This document shows positions 28,963 through 37,433 of a DNA stretch of 64,000 nt, piece after piece. The position numbers and the translations under genes are program-made. The DNA comes from Pseudomonas taiwanensis. GTDB lineage: Bacteria; Pseudomonadota; Gammaproteobacteria; Pseudomonadales; Pseudomonadaceae. Numbering within the stretch: position 1 is the stretch's first letter; each line of letters starts with the position of its first letter. A model generated the notes under the pieces. That model was not told the origin of the DNA, did no database searches, and saw nothing but the letters and a program-made list of their open reading frames with translations. Where the stretch lies: contig NZ_QJRF01000040.1 in assembly GCF_013393345.1 (NCBI RefSeq), positions 62,001 to 126,000 on the forward strand. Reading direction: 5' to 3'.

Positions 28963-29747
28963 AGATGTACCTCCGCGGCCAGCGGCGCATGGTCGGAGAG
29001 GTGCGACCAGGGGCGGGTCGACAGCACTTCGGCGTCATGGCAGCTGGCGTTACGCACGTAGATGCGGTCGAGGCAGAGCAGCGGAAGGCGTGCCGGGAAG
29101 GTCTTGGCCGGCGCGCCATAGGCCCAGCCGAAGGCTTCCACCAGGCCGTGTTCCGCCAGCATGCCGTCGGCGCGCAGGCGCCAGTCATTGAAGTCGCCCG
29201 CCACTATGGTCGGGGCCTGTGGGTTCAGCGTGGAGAGCAGCTCCGAGAGCAGCCCGATCTGCAACTTGCGGTGTCCCTCGCGCAGGCCCAGATGGACGCA
29301 GATGGCGTGCACTTCCCGATGCCCCGGGACGTCCAGGATGCAATGCAGCACGCCGCGCTGCTCATTGCCATGGACGGTCACGTCGAGGTTTTCGTGGTGG
29401 ATGATGGGGAATTTCGACAGCAGTGCATTGCCGTGGTGGCCATCCGGATAGACCGCGTTACGCCCATAGGCGAACTGCGGCCAGATGCTGTCGGCCAGGA
29501 ACTCGTACTGCGGCGTCGCCGGCCAGTCCTGATAACGCCGGGCATGACGATCATGGCTGCCAAGGACTTCCTGCAGGAACACGATGTCCGCGTTGGTGGT
29601 GCGCACGGCATCGCGCAGCTCGGGCAGGATGAAGCGCCGGTTGAACGCGGTGAAGCCCTTGTGCGTGTTGATGGTGATCACCTTCAGGCGATGCACGGCG
29701 GTGATCCGGTCGATGACGATCTCAGGCATGGGAATGGTCGTGGTCAC
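28959..29747 (-). CDS. ybhP: YbhP-type endonuclease/exonuclease/phosphatase family protein
   Basis: A 262-residue EEP-fold enzyme: the N-terminal I-N-T-H-K-G-F, a catalytic-type F-L-Q-E-V glutamate, V-A-G-D-F-N-D-W, and the final S-D-H-A-P-L. The fold hydrolyses phosphodiesters in DNA, phospholipids or inositol phosphates. Given clsB next door, a lipid substrate is reasonable but unproven. Its ends overlap DUF72 upstream and clsB downstream by 4 bases each. Confidence 0.85.
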   Translation of the reverse strand: MTTTIPMPEIVIDRITAVHRLKVITINTHKGFTAFNRRFILPELRDAVRTTNADIVFLQEVLGSHDRHARRYQDWPATPQYEFLADSIWPQFAYGRNAVYPDGHHGNALLSKFPIIHHENLDVTVHGNEQRGVLHCILDVPGHREVHAICVHLGLREGHRKLQIGLLSELLSTLNPQAPTIVAGDFNDWRLRADGMLAEHGLVEAFGWAYGAPAKTFPARLPLLCLDRIYVRNASCHDAEVLSTRPWSHLSDHAPLAAEVHL

Positions 29748-30661
29748 GGTGGTGTTCCTTGCAAGACACCAGGTTCGGTTTCCAGGTCCCTGGTGAGGTC
29801 CAGGCGCTCGAGCAGTCGTCGTGCATCGAAAGGCGCGCGCACTTTCAGGTCGTTATCGAAGTAGCAATAGATGTCCCGCGACTTGCGCTGCTTGGGCTGG
29901 TGCTCATCCACCACATGGGCGTCGCCGGGCTGACGGCCGGCGCTCCAGGTGCGGATGCGCGTCTCCCAGCGCTCCAGCGCCTGTTCGGAATAGCCGCTGG
30001 CGTAGAGCGCCTTGTCGCCATGCAGGCGCAGGTAGACGAAGTCGCTGGTGAGGTCTTCCAGGTAGGGCCACTTGCCGGCGGTGTCCGCGATCACCAGGGC
30101 GACCTTGTGCTTGCGCAGCAGTTGCACGAACTCGTCACAGACGAAACTCTCGTTACGGATTTCCACGGCATGGCGCAGCGTTGCCCGCGCGGGCGCATCC
30201 CGATAGCCGGACTTCTTCAGGCGTTCGCTGCAATGACTGGCGCAGTTCCGGGCAGCAAGGGACGTGCGCGGCAGCAGGTCGAAGAAGTGCGCGAAGAGTT
30301 CGGCGTCGAACTTCATGCTGGGCGGGAACTGCCAGAGGATCGGCCCCAGCTTCTCCCCCAGTTGCAACAGGCCCGAGGCGAAGAAGTTGGCCAGCGGTTG
30401 CTCGACCTCCCTCAACCTGCGGGTGTGGGTGATGTAGCGCGGCGCCTTGACGGCGAAGATGAAATCCTCCGGTGCGTCATCACGCCAGTGGGCGTAGCGC
30501 ACCGGATTCTGCAAGGCGTAGAAGGAGCCATTGATCTCTATGCTGTTGACCGCGCGCGAGGCGAAGGCCAGTTCGCGATCCTGGGGCAGTCCATCGGGGT
30601 AGAAGATTCCCCGCCAGGGCGCATAGCGCCATCCGGAAATGCCCACGCGTATTTCACCCAC
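29744..30661 (-). CDS. DUF72 (YecE-like) TIM-barrel protein
   Basis: A 305-residue protein of the DUF72 family. It opens [15 protein letters not shown] and carries [20 protein letters not shown] and W-Q-F-P-P-S-M-K in order, all family landmarks. The function is unknown although the family is widespread. I place the start at GTG 30661, preceded by GAGG, 10 bases after the adh stop; the longer frame upstream overlaps adh. It overlaps ybhP by 4 bases. Confidence 0.8.
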   Translation of the reverse strand: MGEIRVGISGWRYAPWRGIFYPDGLPQDRELAFASRAVNSIEINGSFYALQNPVRYAHWRDDAPEDFIFAVKAPRYITHTRRLREVEQPLANFFASGLLQLGEKLGPILWQFPPSMKFDAELFAHFFDLLPRTSLAARNCASHCSERLKKSGYRDAPARATLRHAVEIRNESFVCDEFVQLLRKHKVALVIADTAGKWPYLEDLTSDFVYLRLHGDKALYASGYSEQALERWETRIRTWSAGRQPGDAHVVDEHQPKQRKSRDIYCYFDNDLKVRAPFDARRLLERLDLTRDLETEPGVLQGTPP

Positions 30662-30671
30662 AGCGGTGTCC

Positions 30672-32075
30672 TCAACTATCGGTTTTCTTCGGCTTGGGGC
30701 CAGCGGGCAGGGTGGCGGACTCGGTTCGTTCCTGACGACTGGCCGAGTCTTCGGCATCGCTGCGTTGGCCGGGCGGCGGTTTGGGACCGGCCGGAAGCGT
30801 TGCCGTCTTGTCGGACTTGTCGGCGGCGGTCCAGTCGTAAACGACTTCCTCGCCTACACCCTCCTTGCTACCCGTGGGCTTCTGGGGCTGTAGTTCCACC
30901 TTGATCCAGCCGCTTTCGCGGCGATCGAACGCCTTGAAGGCCTCGATGGCATCGCCCATCGGCTTGATCTGGGTGAGGATCTTGGCCGGGTCGATGCGGC
31001 CCGCCTGGATCATCTCGATCAGGATCGGGATGTAGCGCCGGTGGTGGCAGTTGCCCATGTTGATGGTCAGGTTCTTGTTCATGGCTCCTCCGATGGGAAA
31101 GCGGCATGCCTGCTGCGGATACACACCGATGATGCCGAGGGTTCCAGCCTTGGCCAGGGCCTCGACCGCCCAGCGCAGGGCCTGGCTCGGCGCAGTGCCG
31201 GGGTGCCAGTTGTCGCCATCGGGGTGCGAGTGGGGGGTGACCTCGGCCATCTCCTGATGAAACTCGGAACCGACGTTCGAATCGCAATGGACGGGGCATT
31301 CGGCGTCCACGCCAACGGCATCGATCGCGCGGTCCACGCCGATCCCGCTGGTCAGGCGGCGCAGGGTTTCGACCGGGTCTTCCTGGTCGAAGTTGATGAT
31401 CTCCGCACCCTGTTGCCGGGCCATCCGCAGGCGGTCATCGAGCTTGTCGATGGCGAAAACGCGGGACGCACCCAGCAGCTTCGCGCTGGCGATGGCGAAC
31501 TGGCCGACCGGCCCACAACCGAACACGGCCACGGTGTCGCCTGGCGTGACCTCTGCCAGCTCGGCGCCGAAGTACCCGGTCGGAAAGATGTCAGAAAGCA
31601 GGATCGCCTGGTCATCGCTGATGCTGGTGGGCAGTTTGACCAGGCCGATATTGGCGTGGGGAATGCGCGCCATCTCGGCTTGCAGGCCGTGGAAGGGCCC
31701 GGTAATGGCGGGGCCGCCGTAAAAGGCGGTGCCGGCCTCCTTGCCGTTGGGGTTGGCCTCATCGCACTGGGCGTAGTAGCCGGCGCGGCAATAGGAGCAG
31801 TTACCGCAGGCAATGGTGGACGGCACCACCACGCGGTCGCCGATTTCCAGGTTGCGGACGTCCTTGCCCAGTGCCTCGATGATGCCGACGCCTTCATGCC
31901 CGAGGATGGTGCCCTTGACCATGCCGCTCACGGTTCCCCGGACGAAATGCAGATCGGTCCCGCAGATCGCCGATGCCGTCAGGCGGATGATCGCGTCGGT
32001 CGGTTCCTGCAGCACCGGTTCCGCTACGTCATCGAGACGGATATCGCCAACGTCGTGAAAAACCACGGCTTTCAT
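30672..32075 (-). CDS. Zinc alcohol/formaldehyde-type dehydrogenase with C-terminal extension
   Basis: A 467-residue medium-chain dehydrogenase. The catalytic zinc ligands C38 and H60 (with E61) and the four structural-zinc cysteines C90, C93, C96, C104 are present, as is the NAD loop F-G-C-G-P-V-G. The H-D-S...P-V-H-C-D-S insert near residue 270 is typical of the glutathione-independent formaldehyde dehydrogenase group. Unusually, the last 60-70 residues form a Pro/Lys/Asp-rich tail that repeats A-T-L-P-A-G-P-K-P twice. Its zinc-ligand numbering is identical to the paralogue at 57474. First gene of adh-DUF72-ybhP-clsB-ybhN. Confidence 0.85.
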   Translation of the reverse strand: MKAVVFHDVGDIRLDDVAEPVLQEPTDAIIRLTASAICGTDLHFVRGTVSGMVKGTILGHEGVGIIEALGKDVRNLEIGDRVVVPSTIACGNCSYCRAGYYAQCDEANPNGKEAGTAFYGGPAITGPFHGLQAEMARIPHANIGLVKLPTSISDDQAILLSDIFPTGYFGAELAEVTPGDTVAVFGCGPVGQFAIASAKLLGASRVFAIDKLDDRLRMARQQGAEIINFDQEDPVETLRRLTSGIGVDRAIDAVGVDAECPVHCDSNVGSEFHQEMAEVTPHSHPDGDNWHPGTAPSQALRWAVEALAKAGTLGIIGVYPQQACRFPIGGAMNKNLTINMGNCHHRRYIPILIEMIQAGRIDPAKILTQIKPMGDAIEAFKAFDRRESGWIKVELQPQKPTGSKEGVGEEVVYDWTAADKSDKTATLPAGPKPPPGQRSDAEDSASRQERTESATLPAGPKPKKTDS

Positions 32076-32142
32076 AGGTCGGCTCCTCTGGCGTTCGGGG
32101 GTTGCTGCGACTAACCGGGCCGTCCGAACCAGCCCTTTATGT

Positions 32143-32170
32143 TCCGACTTGGGGCCCTCACGGAGGGTTC
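32143..32170 (-). promoter_or_regulatory. ECF-sigma-type promoter candidate for the adh-clsB operon
   Basis: On the minus strand GAACCC, 17 bases, TCGGA, 68 bases upstream of the adh start. Identical boxes and spacing occur upstream of the flavodoxin-like gene (49757-49784). Confidence 0.5.
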
Positions 32171-32195
32171 AGCCTTTTTGACGGAGCGGCTCCGG

Positions 32196-34355
32196 TCAGA
32201 CAGCCCGGGCCAGCGGGACCAGTTCGAACAGTGCGAGCGAGCGACCGGTGACCTCATAGGGTTCATCAAAAGGCAACTCGCCCTGGCTGCGCAGGGCCGG
32301 GGTGTCGGTATCCAGGAGGCAGTGCCAACCAGAGCCGCCGGTCACCTGGGGAAGCTGGAAGTTCACCGCTTCATGATGGGCGTTGACCACCAGCAATACC
32401 GTGGCATCGGCCCCGCTGCGACGGATGCCCGTGGGCTGTGCACGACCGTCCATGAGCATGCCCATGCAACGGGTGTTCTCGTCGAGCCAGTTCTCTTCGG
32501 TCATTTCCTCGCCGTCGGGCGCGAGCCAGGTGACGTCCTTGACCCCCAGTTCCTCGTTGTAATGACCGACCAGGAAGCGCCCGCGACGCATGATCGGATA
32601 GGCCCGCCGCAGGCTCGCCAGGCGACGGGTGAACTCCAGCAGGTCGCGGCCTTCCTCATCCAGCCTCCAGTCGACCCAGCCGATTTCATTGTCCTGGCAG
32701 TAGGCATTGTTGTTGCCGTGCTGGGTGCGGCTGAACTCGTCGCCGGCCAACAGCATGGGCGTGCCCTGGGAGAACATCAGGGTGGCGAGCAGGTTGCGCA
32801 TCTGCCGCATGCGCAGCTCGCGGATCTGCGGGTCATCGGTCGGGCCTTCGCAACCGTGGTTCCAGGACAGGTTGTGGTCGCTGCCGTCCTGGTTGTCCTC
32901 GCCGTTGTCCTCGTTGTGCTTGTGGTCGTAGGACACCAGGTCACGCAGGGTGAAGCCATCGTGTGCGGTGATGAAGTTCACCGAGGCGAAAGGCCGCCGG
33001 CCGCGCTGATTGAACAGGTCGCCGGAGGCCGTGAGACGCTTGGCCAGGGTCCGTGCCTTGCCGTTGTCGCCGCGCCAGAAGGCCCGCACCGTATCGCGGA
33101 AGCGGTCGTTCCATTCCGCCCAGCCGGGCGGGAAGCCGCCGACCTGGTAGCCGCCGGGGCCGCAGTCCCAGGGCTCGGCGATGAGCTTCAGGCGGCTGAG
33201 TACCGGGTCCTGGCGGCAGGCCACGAGAAACCCGTGGCGCTCCTCATAGCCCTGGGTGCGCCGGGCGAGGATGGTGGCGAGGTCGAAGCGGAAACCGTCG
33301 ACGTGCATCTCGGTCGCCCAGTAGCGCAGCGAGTCGGTGACCATCTGCAGGACGCAGGGGTGGCTGAGGTCGAGGGTATTGCCGGTACCGGAATCGTTGA
33401 TGTAGTGACGGCGCGAGTCGGGCACCAGCCGGTAGTAGGTGGCGTTGTCGATGCCGCGCATGGACAGGGTGGGACCCAGTTCGTTGCCTTCGGCGGTGTG
33501 GTTGTAGACCACGTCGAGGATCAGCTCCAGGCCGGCGTCGTGGAGGTGCGCGACCATCTCCTTGAATTCGCTCACCTGGCCGCTGGCGAGGTAGGCGGGG
33601 TGGGGCGCGAAGAAGCCGATGCTGTTGTATCCCCAGTAGTTGCTCATGCCCTTTTCCAGCAGGTGCTTGTCGTCGAGGAAGGCATGCACCGGCAGCAACT
33701 CGATGGCGGAAACACCCAGGGAACGCAGGTGCTGGATCAGCTCGCGGCTCGCCAGCCCGGCGAATGTACCGCGCAGATTTTCCTCCACCGCCGGATGCCG
33801 CATGCTGATGCCGCGCAGGTGCGCCTCGTAGATCAGCGTGCTGTCCCAGGGGATGCGTCGGTGTTGCTGGTCGCCCCAGGTGAACGCGCGGTCGATGACC
33901 TTGCATTTGGGCACGAAGGCAGCGCTGTCGCGGGTATCGAAGCTGAGGTCGGCGTCCGGCGAGCCGATCTCGTAGCCGAACAGCGCTTCCGACCAGCGCA
34001 GCCGCCCGACCAGCTGCTTGGCATAGGGATCGATGAGCAGTTTGTTCGGGTTGAAACGGTGACCGGCCTCGGGCTCGTACGGGCCATGCACCCGAAAGCC
34101 GTAGACCTGGCCGGGATGGGCGTCGGGCAGGTAGCCGTGCCAGATCTCGTCGGTGTACTCGGGAAGTTCGATGCGCTCCAGCTCGGTCTCGCCCGTGGCA
34201 TCGAACAGGCACAGCTCGACCCGTGTGGCGTGGGCCGAGAAGATCGAGAAGTTGACCCCCAGTCCATCCCAGCTCGCGCCCAGCGGAAAGGGGTGCCCTT
34301 CGCTGATGCGCGAACGCCGCAGGACTTCAGGGGCACGTGCGCGCTGCCTGCTCAT
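32196..34355 (-). CDS. glgX: GlgX, glycogen debranching enzyme
   Basis: A 719-residue isoamylase-type GH13_11 enzyme that cuts alpha-1,6 branches. After an N-terminal CBM48-like region the barrel carries D358 in V-D-G-F-R-F-D-L-A-T (nucleophile) and E394 in L-I-A-E-P-W-D-C-G-P-G-G-Y (acid/base), plus F-I-T-A-H-D-G-F-T-L-R-D-L. A strong AAGGAGG lies 6 bases before the ATG. It is last in the operon headed by glgA, 19 bases after the small DUF2934 gene. Its products suit TreY, MalQ and GlgP. Confidence 0.95.
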   Translation of the reverse strand: MSRQRARAPEVLRRSRISEGHPFPLGASWDGLGVNFSIFSAHATRVELCLFDATGETELERIELPEYTDEIWHGYLPDAHPGQVYGFRVHGPYEPEAGHRFNPNKLLIDPYAKQLVGRLRWSEALFGYEIGSPDADLSFDTRDSAAFVPKCKVIDRAFTWGDQQHRRIPWDSTLIYEAHLRGISMRHPAVEENLRGTFAGLASRELIQHLRSLGVSAIELLPVHAFLDDKHLLEKGMSNYWGYNSIGFFAPHPAYLASGQVSEFKEMVAHLHDAGLELILDVVYNHTAEGNELGPTLSMRGIDNATYYRLVPDSRRHYINDSGTGNTLDLSHPCVLQMVTDSLRYWATEMHVDGFRFDLATILARRTQGYEERHGFLVACRQDPVLSRLKLIAEPWDCGPGGYQVGGFPPGWAEWNDRFRDTVRAFWRGDNGKARTLAKRLTASGDLFNQRGRRPFASVNFITAHDGFTLRDLVSYDHKHNEDNGEDNQDGSDHNLSWNHGCEGPTDDPQIRELRMRQMRNLLATLMFSQGTPMLLAGDEFSRTQHGNNNAYCQDNEIGWVDWRLDEEGRDLLEFTRRLASLRRAYPIMRRGRFLVGHYNEELGVKDVTWLAPDGEEMTEENWLDENTRCMGMLMDGRAQPTGIRRSGADATVLLVVNAHHEAVNFQLPQVTGGSGWHCLLDTDTPALRSQGELPFDEPYEVTGRSLALFELVPLARAV

Positions 34356-34374
34356 GCTGCCTCCTTAGCCGGTC

Positions 34375-34638
34375 TCAGGGTTTCGGTTCGGTGGGGGGGT
34401 TGCTGGTGATGGATTTCGGCGCGCTGGGCTTGCTTGGTGCCGGGGCTTTGGCGGGCTCGACCGGCTCGGGCTTGGTGACTCGGCGGGTACGGACGACTTC
34501 CGCAGGGGTGGGCGTATGGGCTATTTCGGCGAGGACGCAGGCCAATTGCCAATGCCGCGTCGACTGGCCCTCAGGGCAACCTTCCGACTCCCAGATCTGA
34601 TAGGCGAGTTCGCGGATTCGTGCTTCTTCGTCGCTCAT
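34375..34638 (-). CDS. DUF2934 small protein, copy 1
   Basis: An 87-residue protein. It opens M-S-D-E-E-A-R-I-R-E-L-A-Y-Q-I-W-E-S-E-G, the DUF2934 helix pair; the rest is a Pro/Lys/Ala tail. The ATG overlaps the treY stop by 4 bases. A second member is at 60435-60635. The family is small, unannotated and common beside stress and glycogen genes in proteobacteria. Being coupled between treY and glgX suggests a role with these enzymes, but nothing shows what it is. Confidence 0.75.
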   Translation of the reverse strand: MSDEEARIRELAYQIWESEGCPEGQSTRHWQLACVLAEIAHTPTPAEVVRTRRVTKPEPVEPAKAPAPSKPSAPKSITSNPPTEPKP

Positions 34639-37433
34639 GGTTGCGGCTCCCGGTTCGAGGGTGTGATCAGTAGAAGATTGACGGGGAAGTCGGCCAGGAG
34701 GTCGGCAACCCCCAGGCAATTTTGCCGGGGTACGAGGTCGCGGCTTGAAAATGCGCCACTCAAGCGCCCCTTGCGCAGTGAACGAGGCAGTTTGATGCGG
34801 GTATCCGCCCAGTGCTGCGGCGGTACCTGGGGCAGGGGACCGTCGAGGAGTGTCGAAGCCAGGCGCGGTGCCACCACCACCATTCCAAACAGTTCATGGC
34901 AACGGGCAAAGGCCAGGACCCGTTCGGCCTGTGGGCCTTCGACCTCAAGTGGCTCATAGCTGCCCTGGCTGAACAACAGCGGCTGCTTCTGGCGCAGGTT
35001 GAGCACGGTCGCCACCAATCGCTGCTTGATATGGCCATTTTCCCAGGACCGAAGCAGTTCTTGCGGCGCGCCATGGTCAGCCAGACCGGCGATGCGCGCG
35101 GCGAAGTCGACTTCCTGGCGATTGTCCGGGTCCACCAGGCTGAAGTCCCAGAATTCAGTGCCCTGATAGAGGTCCGGGACGCCGGGAGTGGTCATCCGCA
35201 ACAGGCACTGGACCAGGCCGTTGAGCGCGCCGGCTGGAGCAAGCTCGGTAACGGCAGCGAGCAGGTCCTTGCGCAGTGGACGCCCTTCGGGGCTCTCCAG
35301 CAGGCGCGCAAGAAAGACGCGGCAGGCCGCTTCGTAGGGCTGGTTCGGCGCGCTCCAACTGCTGCGCAACCGCGCTTCGCGAAGGAATTTTTCCTGCCAG
35401 CGCTGCAACCGTTCGAGATAGCCCTGCATGCCGTCGGCATCCGTCAGGGAAAGCCCGGGTGGCCAACTGCCCAGCACGGTCTGGTACAGCGCGAGTTCGT
35501 CGGCCGGTGCGATGGTCTCTTCGTCATCGGCGACAGCGCGCAGCGGATCGGCCAGCCGCCGCCAGCGCTGAACCGCCTTGAAAAACCAGTCCGAGCGCTC
35601 GCTGAGTACCGCAAGCCGGGCGCGCGCATCCTCGCCGCGCTTGTGGTCATGGGTGGCGGTGGCCAGCAGGTTATTGGGGAAGCGGGCGGCGCGCTCCAGG
35701 CAAGCGCAATGGAACTCCGTCAGGGGGGCGCTGAAATGCTCCGGGCCGAAGCCGACGTCGTTGCGCGAAAGCAACACAATCGAGCGGTAGCAGGCGGTGT
35801 CTTCCACGGCCTTGGCCGCAGCCGGCGATGTCAGCTGCTGGAAGCGCTGCAGGACCTGGCGCCGCAGACGACGCTTGGGACCGGGTGGGATATCGCGCAG
35901 CGCCTCAGCACCGAGCCAGCGGTCGAGGTAGTCGAGCAACGGCCAGTCAGCCGGTGACAGGCTGGTACGGGCACCGTTGAGGGCGCGCTGGAACACACCC
36001 TCGTCCTCGTAGGAACGCCCGCAGGCACCGGCGTAGGTCCGATAGACGGGGAAGTGCGCCACCAGCTCCACCAGAGCCCGGCGGATGGCGCCGAGGGTGA
36101 GGTCGCGGCTCGCCAGTTCGCCTCGGGCAATCTGCAGCAGGCCCTGGGCTACCGTTTCCACATCGCCGGCCAGGGAACTGGTCAGCAGCAGTCGGCGTGC
36201 CTCCTGGGATTCTTCGGGGAAGTTCCCGCTGCGGCCGCTGATGGCGGTCCAGAGCGCACACAGGCGCAGTTCTCCCATCGGGTCGTGCTGCAGCAGGGAC
36301 ACTTCATTCATGAAGTCGTAGCCCGTGGTCCCATCGACGCCCCAGATCAGCGGGAGGTGCTCGCCATGACCTAGGATCTTTTCCACGTAGATGGGGAAAG
36401 GCGGGCGCCGGGGCAGGGCATCCAGCAGGTGCTCGACGCGACGGCGCAAGCGGCGGCAGTAACCACGCGGGTCGGCCAGGCCATCCACGTGGTCGATGCG
36501 CAGACCGTCCACCAGCCCGCGTGCGACCAGCTCGAAGAGTTTGGCGTGGGTCGCCTCGAACACCTCGGCGCGCTCCACCCGCAAGCCGCCCAGTTCATTG
36601 ATGTCGAAGAAGCGCCGCCAGTTGATGTCATCCGCCGCGGTTCGCCAGCTGGCGACGCGATAGGTCTGGCGTTCCAGCAGTTCGTGCAAACGCTGCATGC
36701 CGGCCTCGTTGTCGCCCCGATACTGATCCATGCCCAGGTCCAGCGCTGCTGCTTTGCCAGGCTCGGCGACCAGGCGCGCAAGCTCTTCTTTCAAGGCCTG
36801 CGCCCGGTCGCGAGGGGAGGGCGCGTCCTTCAGCCGGTCGAAGTCCTGCGCCAGGGCGGAGAGGTCGGGGTCGCCAGTGCTGCGCAGGATTTCGCCCCAG
36901 GTGGGGGGCGAGAGCGGGAAGAGGTGATCGAAATGGCGAACGGCGAAGCCGCCACGCTCGCTGTAATACCCCAGCTGCAATCCGCCTGCGGACAGCACCT
37001 CGGCATAGTCGTTGGCGAGAAAAGGCGCCAGTAGCTGACCATCCAGCAGCGGGTCGGAGGATTGCCACTGGATATCGAAGAAGTTCGCATAGGGGCTCGC
37101 CTGGCCCCATTCCAGGACATCCAGCCACCAGGGATTTCGGTCGCCGCCCACGGCCATGTGGTTCGGTACGAGATCGAGGATCAGGCCCATGCGTTGGCGA
37201 CGCAGCGCTTCCACCAGCCGTTCCAGGGCGGACTCGCCACCCAGTTCGGGATTGATCGTCGTCGGGTCGACCACGTCGTAGCCGTGACTGGAACCGGGGC
37301 GGGCGGTGAACAGCGGCGAACAATAAAGATGACTGATGCCCAGTTCGGCGAAGTAGGGCACCAGGGGTATCGCGTCGTCGAGGGTGAAGCCGCGATGGAA
37401 CTGCAAGCGCAAGGTGGCACGTACTTCATCCAT
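34635..37433 (-). CDS. treY: TreY, maltooligosyl trehalose synthase
   Basis: A 932-residue GH13_26 enzyme that turns the reducing end of a maltodextrin into a trehalosyl unit. It opens A-T-L-R-L-Q-F-H-R-G-F-T-L-D-D-A, a TreY signature, and has D-L-V-P-N-H-M-A, the nucleophile in G-L-R-I-D-H-V-D-G-L-A-D-P, and V-E-K-I-L-G-H-G-E-H-L-P with the acid/base Glu. The length is within the family range. It overlaps malQ by 8 bases upstream and the DUF2934 gene by 4 downstream, so the operon is tightly coupled. Confidence 0.95.
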   Translation of the reverse strand: MDEVRATLRLQFHRGFTLDDAIPLVPYFAELGISHLYCSPLFTARPGSSHGYDVVDPTTINPELGGESALERLVEALRRQRMGLILDLVPNHMAVGGDRNPWWLDVLEWGQASPYANFFDIQWQSSDPLLDGQLLAPFLANDYAEVLSAGGLQLGYYSERGGFAVRHFDHLFPLSPPTWGEILRSTGDPDLSALAQDFDRLKDAPSPRDRAQALKEELARLVAEPGKAAALDLGMDQYRGDNEAGMQRLHELLERQTYRVASWRTAADDINWRRFFDINELGGLRVERAEVFEATHAKLFELVARGLVDGLRIDHVDGLADPRGYCRRLRRRVEHLLDALPRRPPFPIYVEKILGHGEHLPLIWGVDGTTGYDFMNEVSLLQHDPMGELRLCALWTAISGRSGNFPEESQEARRLLLTSSLAGDVETVAQGLLQIARGELASRDLTLGAIRRALVELVAHFPVYRTYAGACGRSYEDEGVFQRALNGARTSLSPADWPLLDYLDRWLGAEALRDIPPGPKRRLRRQVLQRFQQLTSPAAAKAVEDTACYRSIVLLSRNDVGFGPEHFSAPLTEFHCACLERAARFPNNLLATATHDHKRGEDARARLAVLSERSDWFFKAVQRWRRLADPLRAVADDEETIAPADELALYQTVLGSWPPGLSLTDADGMQGYLERLQRWQEKFLREARLRSSWSAPNQPYEAACRVFLARLLESPEGRPLRKDLLAAVTELAPAGALNGLVQCLLRMTTPGVPDLYQGTEFWDFSLVDPDNRQEVDFAARIAGLADHGAPQELLRSWENGHIKQRLVATVLNLRQKQPLLFSQGSYEPLEVEGPQAERVLAFARCHELFGMVVVAPRLASTLLDGPLPQVPPQHWADTRIKLPRSLRKGRLSGAFSSRDLVPRQNCLGVADLLADFPVNLLLITPSNREPQP

